Shown here piece after piece: positions 6,357 through 10,982 of a DNA stretch of 10,982 nucleotides (the first letter of the stretch is position 1; the number at the start of each line of letters is the position of its first letter). Under the pieces are notes generated by a model. That model was not told the origin of the DNA. It worked only from the letters and a program-made list of their open reading frames with translations, and did not search any database. Origin of the DNA: Deltaproteobacteria bacterium. Lineage in GTDB: Bacteria; JAUYMQ01. The DNA is taken from positions 1-10,982 of the forward strand of contig JAUYMQ010000521.1 in assembly GCA_030698575.1 (NCBI GenBank). The letters run 5' to 3'. Position numbers and translations under genes: made by a program.

Positions 6357-6796
6357 ATTCGGAAAGACGTTGGATCGGAGTTTTCTCGGCGCTTCTGTTG
6401 CTGCTCGGGATCTTCATCGGCATCGCGATGGATCGATTCCTCTTCCGGCCCGGGCCGCCGCGCATCTCCGTGGCCGGTGGAGCGGAACCGGGACGGCGTC
6501 CCGCGGGCGACGCCCGCCATTTCCTGGAGCGGCTCACCTTGCAACTGGATCTGACGGATGAGCAGCGCGGGCAGGTGGAAGAGGTGTTCAATCGTAACAT
6601 TCCGCGCTTTCGCGAGGCGCGGGGCAACCGGGCTGGCTTTCAGGAGGCCCGCCGCCAGATGTGGGAAGAGCTGGCAGCCGTGCTCGGTGAAGAGCAGATG
6701 AAGCAGCTTGACGAACTGAGACGCAGCGAGCGGGACGAGCATCGCAAGCAACGGGGACTGCCGCCGGGCCCGGGCGCCCCCCCCCGCAACGAATGA
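6353..6796 (+). CDS. Membrane-anchored periplasmic LTxxQ / heavy-metal-sensor-like protein
   Basis: 147 residues. An N-terminal hydrophobic helix (about 7-26, WIGVFSALLLLLGIFIGIAM) follows arginines and has no clear signal-peptidase site, so it probably stays as a membrane anchor. The periplasmic part is helical and holds LTDEQ (67-71) and a degenerate second copy, LGEEQ (111-115), the hallmark repeats of the Spy/CpxP/ZraP and Metal_resist (CnrX-like) group. The C-terminus is charged and then Pro/Gly-rich. Only two histidines and two methionines after the anchor are seen, so a CnrX-type metal site is not evident. It sits directly behind the anti-sigma gene, overlapping by 4 nt. That fits a sensor or modulator of the sigma/anti-sigma pair, as CnrX is in CnrYXH; this role is inferred. 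Confidence 0.85.
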   Translation: MNSERRWIGVFSALLLLLGIFIGIAMDRFLFRPGPPRISVAGGAEPGRRPAGDARHFLERLTLQLDLTDEQRGQVEEVFNRNIPRFREARGNRAGFQEARRQMWEELAAVLGEEQMKQLDELRRSERDEHRKQRGLPPGPGAPPRNE

Positions 6797-6847
6797 TCGC
6801 CGCGCCCAACGGCGCGACGGGTATCACGACGATTTCCCAGAGGGGAG

Positions 6848-6853
6848 AGGAGG
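6848..6853 (+). promoter_or_regulatory. Ribosome binding site deciding the start of the secreted LTxxQ gene
   Basis: AGGAGG sits 8 nt before ATG 6862. This favours 6862 over the in-frame ATG at 6793, which would put 23 non-signal-like residues ahead of the signal peptide. Confidence 0.75.
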
Positions 6854-6861
6854 CAAGCACG

Positions 6862-7314
6862 ATGCGTTCAAACCGTATGCTTCACTTCACCCTGCCGGCG
6901 GCGCTCGCGATGGCCGTCGCGCTCTTCGCCTGGGCAAGTCAGGCCCCGGCCTTCCCGCGCGGGCAAGGTCACGACGCCCCTTCGGTGGCGCTCGAGAAGG
7001 CCGCCGAACTCGGACTGACGGATGAACAGGTGCAGCAAGTCCGCTCGCTCAGGGAAAAGCAGCTCTCCTCAATGGCTGGACCTCATGATGCGCTGAAGTC
7101 GCGGCAGGCGGCCCTCCGGGCGCTGCTCTCCGCGGATCCGATCGACCGCGGTGCGGCCGAGCGGGAGATCGATGCACTCGTGAAAGAGAGCTCCGATTTC
7201 CAGCGGCGACGGCTGCAGGCGAAGATCGATCTGGCGGAGATACTCACGCCCGAGCAGCGGGGCAGGCTGAAGGAACTCAATCGGCCGAGGCGCGGTCGCC
7301 CCGGTCACCGCTAG
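6862..7314 (+). CDS. Secreted Spy/CpxP-like LTxxQ periplasmic protein
   Basis: 150 residues. A typical signal peptide (1-30: Arg-containing n-region, hydrophobic TLPAALAMAVALFAWAS, likely cleavage after APA) leads into an all-helical body of about 120 residues. It has two LTxxQ motifs, LTDEQ (52-56) and LTPEQ (128-132), and a basic tail (RPRRGRPGHR). Spy and CpxP relatives are ATP-independent periplasmic chaperones or stress sensors, induced with envelope-stress regulons. This one closes the operon, 65 nt after the anchored LTxxQ gene. An in-frame ATG at 6793 overlaps the upstream stop as ATGA but lacks a signal peptide at its start and a good ribosome site. The TAG stop lies in a CTAG shared with the convergent gene, and a strong terminator follows 10 nt on. 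Confidence 0.88.
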   Translation: MRSNRMLHFTLPAALAMAVALFAWASQAPAFPRGQGHDAPSVALEKAAELGLTDEQVQQVRSLREKQLSSMAGPHDALKSRQAALRALLSADPIDRGAAEREIDALVKESSDFQRRRLQAKIDLAEILTPEQRGRLKELNRPRRGRPGHR

Positions 7315-9467
7315 TCGTCCGTGGAGGGCGCGGTCCCGGCCGCGCCCTCTTCGTTTTCGTCCGCCGGCGCGCCACGAACCTGCATGGGTGGGTACCGCGC
7401 GACGAGTCCGTTGTCGCCGGCCGCCCAGGCGCCGCCGTCGTCGAGCTGGACGAACGCGCGGAGGAAACGTGAGGGACCAATCACCTGGCGGCGCCAGTTG
7501 CGCCCGCCGTCCGTTGTAACGTGTATCGATTGCGGCCCGGCGAGCCAGCCACGCTTCGGATCGGCAAAGAAGGATGCGCGGACATCCCTCGCCGGAAGTT
7601 CGATCGCCTGCCATTCCGCGCCGGCGGTCTCGGTGATGTAGAGGAGATCCGGCGAGCCCTCCTTCCGCCCCAGAACCCACCCGTGCGCGGCGTCTACGAA
7701 CTGCAGGGCCCTGAGGCGCGCGTCCGGATCCACCACCACCCGATCCCATGCCTCTCCCCCGTTTCGCGTCCGAAGAAGCCGCCCCTCGGCCTGGAGGGCG
7801 AGCAGATGCTCCGGCGCCGGCGCGGCGAGATCGACGAAGCTGCCCGCCCCCAGCCCCGACGGAAGCGATGCGGCTGTGAGCGATTGCCCGTCGTTGCCGG
7901 AACGATAGATCGTGGAGGCGGTCGCGGCCCATAGTGCATTCCGCTCGACGAGAGCGACCGCGACGATCGCGCCGCTGATTCCCGTGCTCCGGCGGATCCA
8001 GCTGTCGCCTCCGTCCGCCGTCGTCATGAGCAGGCCGTTTTCGCCAGCCGCGGCGCCGCGTGAGGAATCCTGAAACGCAAGATCGAGGATGTCCTCGCGC
8101 GTCGTCGTTCGCTGCGACCGCCAGGGGCTGCGCCAGGGATGCCCCTCGGAAATCGAAGCCAGAACGGTGCCGCCTCCTCCAGCTGCCCAGGCGCGGGCGC
8201 TCTCCGGGGAAAGCAGCACGCTCTGCACGCGGCGAAGCGGTGAATCGAACCGGCGCGACCCCTCCCGCCAGCGCTTCCCGCCGTCCTCCGTGACGAGAAT
8301 CCGCCCGGCCCGTCCGACCGCCCAGCCACGTTGCGGGTCAGCAAAGTGAACATCGGTAAGATCGAAGAATTCACCGCCGATCTGGACCGGCCAGGTTCGG
8401 GCGCCGTCGCGCGTTGCCCGGAGGTTACCGTTGCCGTCAAGGGCAAGGCCGTTGCGCCCGTCGGACATGGAAAAGCTGACCAGTTCGGCGCCTTCGCCGC
8501 GGCGAGCCTTGTATGCCTGCTTCCAGAACCGGCCCAGGCTTCGCGTGCGGAACAGTCGCTGCGTCCCGCCATCCATCACTTCCGCCAGGCCGTTGTACCG
8601 GTCGACGAAGCGGACATGTGAGATGTAGGACGCCCCATCCGGTCCGCCGTCGAATTCGAGAAGGTGCTCGAGCGCGCGAACGGGCCGCCAGCTTTCGCCG
8701 CCGTCGTCGGTTGCGAATATGCTCTTCCCGTCCGTCGCGTAACCGCGCCGGCCGCTCACGAACCACCAGCCAGGCGCGTCTTCGAGAGCCACCCAGCTCG
8801 TTCCGGCGTCGCGCGTGCCGAGAAGGAGTCCGGGGCCGCCCGCCCAGCCGGTTTTCTCGCTCAGCATTTGCACGACGGTCAGATCGCCCGACACCGCCTC
8901 CTCGTAACGGGCCCAGGTGGACCCGCCGTCGATTGTATGCAGGAGCAGCCCGCGCTGACCGACGGCCCAACCCTTCTCCTCGTCGACGAAATCCAGGTGC
9001 AGCACCCGATCGGACGAAGCAGCCCTCACGCTCTTCCAGGTTCCACCGCCGTCGTCCGTCCTGAGGATCTCGCCGTCAGTCGCGAGCGCGAAACCGCGAT
9101 CAGGCCCCTTCCAGTCGAGCTGAACAAAACGCCCAAGGTCCACGCCGACGAGCGCCTCCCAGGATCGGCCGGCATCGCGAGTCCGGTAGACGCCCCCGGA
9201 GACCCCGCCCACCCAGGCGTGCTCTCCGTCGACGGCCCACAGTGCCGTCAGATCGTCGTCGATCCCGGACTCGATGACCCGCCATCTGTCTTTGTCGTAG
9301 GGAGATCGGTAAGGCTTCTCGGAGGCGCGGTGCCCGTGGACGATCACCTGCGCCTGGTTGGCCCTTCGCCCCAGTCCAGGCGTGGGCTGGGGAAAGAGCA
9401 GCGCCGCCAGGCCCAGCAGGGCGATGGCGGTCGCTGAAAAGTGGAATAGACTGGAGTTGGGGATCAC
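7311..9467 (-). CDS. Secreted YCF48/BNR-type beta-propeller protein with about 13 Asp-box repeats
   Basis: 718 residues. A hydrophobic stretch (about 10-26) is signal-like, although the residues before it carry no Lys or Arg. The rest is a repeat protein with Asp-box motifs (S/T-x-D-x-G-x-x-W type) at about 95-103, 136-144, 177-185, 217-225, 252-260, 307-315, 351-359, 392-400, 482-490, 566-574, 611-619 and 650-658, and a degenerate one near 521-530. GW-AVG strands (167, 381, 597, 640) are typical of YCF48/Hcf136-like propellers. The number of repeats suggests two propellers, or one large one, in the periplasm or outside the cell. No sialidase active-site pattern (arginine triad with FRIP) is seen, so it is probably a binding or assembly scaffold, not an enzyme. 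Start is GTG 9467, the only usable one, without a Shine-Dalgarno. It ends on a CTAG shared with the convergent gene. Confidence 0.85.
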   Translation of the reverse strand: MIPNSSLFHFSATAIALLGLAALLFPQPTPGLGRRANQAQVIVHGHRASEKPYRSPYDKDRWRVIESGIDDDLTALWAVDGEHAWVGGVSGGVYRTRDAGRSWEALVGVDLGRFVQLDWKGPDRGFALATDGEILRTDDGGGTWKSVRAASSDRVLHLDFVDEEKGWAVGQRGLLLHTIDGGSTWARYEEAVSGDLTVVQMLSEKTGWAGGPGLLLGTRDAGTSWVALEDAPGWWFVSGRRGYATDGKSIFATDDGGESWRPVRALEHLLEFDGGPDGASYISHVRFVDRYNGLAEVMDGGTQRLFRTRSLGRFWKQAYKARRGEGAELVSFSMSDGRNGLALDGNGNLRATRDGARTWPVQIGGEFFDLTDVHFADPQRGWAVGRAGRILVTEDGGKRWREGSRRFDSPLRRVQSVLLSPESARAWAAGGGGTVLASISEGHPWRSPWRSQRTTTREDILDLAFQDSSRGAAAGENGLLMTTADGGDSWIRRSTGISGAIVAVALVERNALWAATASTIYRSGNDGQSLTAASLPSGLGAGSFVDLAAPAPEHLLALQAEGRLLRTRNGGEAWDRVVVDPDARLRALQFVDAAHGWVLGRKEGSPDLLYITETAGAEWQAIELPARDVRASFFADPKRGWLAGPQSIHVTTDGGRNWRRQVIGPSRFLRAFVQLDDGGAWAAGDNGLVARYPPMQVRGAPADENEEGAAGTAPSTDD
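7324..7357 (+). terminator. Intrinsic terminator of the ECF sigma operon
   Basis: GAGGGCGCGG (7324-7333) and CCGCGCCCTC (7340-7349) form a perfect 10-bp GC-rich stem with a 6-nt loop, followed by the T-rich tail TTCGTTTT. It begins 10 nt after the stop of the secreted LTxxQ gene. It lies inside the last codons of the convergent propeller gene; on that strand no T-run follows, so it should act only for the plus-strand operon. Confidence 0.75.
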
Positions 9468-9474
9468 GCGCGGG

Positions 9475-9483
9475 ATTCTATCA
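9475..9483 (-). promoter_or_regulatory. Candidate extended -10 element for a leaderless propeller-gene transcript
   Basis: On the minus strand this reads TGATAGAAT, a TGn extended -10 with a 5/6 match to TATAAT. It ends 7 nt before the GTG at 9467, so the transcript would begin at or next to the start codon. No convincing -35 is present. Confidence 0.4.
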
Positions 9484-9552
9484 CACGGGAATAACGCCGT
9501 GCTTCCTTCGCGGCCTGTAAACTTCTCTCCTGGCGATCATCTCGCTGCCACC

Positions 9553-10338
9553 TCAGCGTCCCTTCCAGACCGGGTCGCGCTTCTCCATGAACGCCGATAT
9601 TCCCTCGATCACGTCCTCGGCCATGGTGTTGATCGTAAGTTGGGACTTGAGGAATTCGAGAGCTTCGTCGAAGCCCATGTCCTGGGCGTTGTAGAAGGCA
9701 TCCTTGGCGAGCTTCAGAATGGCGGGAGAAAGTCCCGCAAGCTTCTCCGCCATTTCGTTCACCTTCGCCTCGATCTGATCCTTCGCCACCACGTAGTTCA
9801 CGAAACCGATGCGGTGCGCCTCGGCGGCGTCGATGCGCTCGCCCGTGAGGATCATCTCGAGCGCTTTCTTTCTCCCGAGGTTGCGGACGATCGTGGCCAT
9901 GATGATCATGGGGACGAGGCCCCGCTTTATTTCGGGCGTTCCGAATGTGGAATCATCCGTTGCGATGATGAGATCGCAGGCGAGGGCCAGGCCGAACCCC
10001 CCCGCCAGGCAATAACCCGTGACCGCGGCGATCACCGGCTTGCCGAGGCCGTTCATCGTCAGGAAGAGATCCGCGAAGACACCCCGCCCCTCGTGGCGAT
10101 CCAGGAACGACTGATCCGCCTGAAACATGCCTCCACCCAGATCGGCGCCGGCCGAGAAGGCTCGCCCGCCCGCGCCCGAAAGCACGACGACCCGAACCTC
10201 CGCGTCGGACTTCGCCTTCTCGAGGAGTTCCTTGAGGCGCGTGGTCACCTCGGGGGAGATGGCGTTGCGGGCTTCGGGACGGTTGATGGTGATCCTGGCG
10301 ATGTGATCCTTGACTTCGTAGAGAACGACGTCGGACAC
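9553..10338 (-). CDS. Enoyl-CoA hydratase/isomerase (crotonase) family protein with an altered active site
   Basis: 261 residues, the normal crotonase length. The oxyanion-hole segment FSAGADL (61-67) and the second one, GYCLAGGFGLALACD (108-122), are clear, as is FGTPEIKRGLVP (132-143). In rat enoyl-CoA hydratase the two catalytic glutamates lie in GGGCEL and in GQPEI. Here the second is kept (E136) but the first is glycine (G116). It is thus unlikely to be a standard two-glutamate hydratase; an isomerase, hydrolase or other CoA-thioester role is likelier. The usual PGAGGTQRL stretch is also replaced by PMIIMATIVRN. Start is GTG with GGAGGAG just upstream (10342-10348). It lies 87 nt after prmA and 85 nt before the propeller gene, which does not reveal its substrate. 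Confidence 0.88.
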   Translation of the reverse strand: MSDVVLYEVKDHIARITINRPEARNAISPEVTTRLKELLEKAKSDAEVRVVVLSGAGGRAFSAGADLGGGMFQADQSFLDRHEGRGVFADLFLTMNGLGKPVIAAVTGYCLAGGFGLALACDLIIATDDSTFGTPEIKRGLVPMIIMATIVRNLGRKKALEMILTGERIDAAEAHRIGFVNYVVAKDQIEAKVNEMAEKLAGLSPAILKLAKDAFYNAQDMGFDEALEFLKSQLTINTMAEDVIEGISAFMEKRDPVWKGR

Positions 10339-10425
10339 GGACTCCTCCCACGGGGGCGCGGCCGGGCCGCCGCCCCGGGTCAGGTGTTCAAAGGCTGCAA
10401 GGCTAGCCCACGATTGATTCGCGAG

Positions 10426-10982
<557 letters not shown>

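Noticed and set aside
6793-6861. ATG at 6793 overlapping the upstream stop as the start of the secreted LTxxQ gene
   Set aside because: It puts a non-signal-like stretch ahead of an obvious signal peptide, while AGGAGG stands correctly before 6862.
6353-7314. Metal-binding site in the two LTxxQ proteins, as in CnrX or ZraP
   Set aside because: Histidines, methionines and cysteines are too few and not clustered; heavy-metal sensing is not supported by the residues seen.
7311-9467. Sialidase (neuraminidase) function for the Asp-box protein
   Set aside because: Asp boxes are structural; the FRIP motif and arginine-triad pattern of sialidases are not seen.
10352-10376. GC-rich hairpin in the leader of the crotonase gene as terminator or riboswitch
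   Set aside because: The arms pair only with internal mismatches, no T-run follows on the minus strand, and such sequence is common in GC-rich spacers.

Overview
This window is GC-rich, roughly low-to-mid 60s percent G+C by eye, and densely coding. It comes from a Gram-negative-type bacterium: it holds a zinc-finger anti-sigma factor with one membrane helix, periplasmic LTxxQ proteins with signal or anchor sequences, and a sigma-54 activator. The pyruvate dehydrogenase is the heterodimeric E1-alpha/E1-beta type rather than the single-chain AceE type of most gammaproteobacteria. Acidobacteriota, Eisenbacteria-like phyla, Gemmatimonadota or former deltaproteobacteria would all fit; I cannot choose between them. 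No tRNA, rRNA, IS element, CRISPR array or phage gene is visible, and no stretch over 300 bases lacks a gene.

Left third (minus strand): a pyruvate dehydrogenase operon in the order E1-alpha, E1-beta, E2. E1-alpha and E1-beta overlap by 4 nt. E2 runs off the left edge after its lipoyl domain. A TetR-family regulator is divergent from it across a 214-bp gap that carries a consensus -35 box and two weak dyads.

Middle left (minus strand): a GAF-AAA+-Fis sigma-54 activator followed by a small unrecognised gene of 66 codons. The activator lies divergent from an ECF sigma factor operon. The 221-bp gap between them holds a strong sigma-70-like promoter whose -10 lies inside a perfect 17-bp palindrome. 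It also holds a second perfect 14-bp palindrome that overlaps a possible ECF-type promoter.

Middle (plus strand): a four-gene operon of ECF sigma factor, zf-HC2 anti-sigma factor, membrane-anchored LTxxQ protein and secreted LTxxQ protein. The first three genes are joined by 4-nt stop/start overlaps. The set looks like an envelope-stress or metal-stress circuit of the CnrYXH/Spy kind, though metal ligands are not evident. It ends in a strong hairpin terminator placed inside the 3' end of the convergent gene.

Right third (minus strand): PrmA (5' end beyond the right edge), an enoyl-CoA hydratase/isomerase-family protein lacking one of the two canonical catalytic glutamates, and a large secreted YCF48/BNR-type propeller protein with about thirteen Asp-box repeats. 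The last ends on a CTAG that also gives the stop codon of the convergent LTxxQ gene.

Seven of the twelve genes appear to start with GTG or TTG. Assignments of the well-known families are secure. Regulatory sites are read by eye and are hypotheses.
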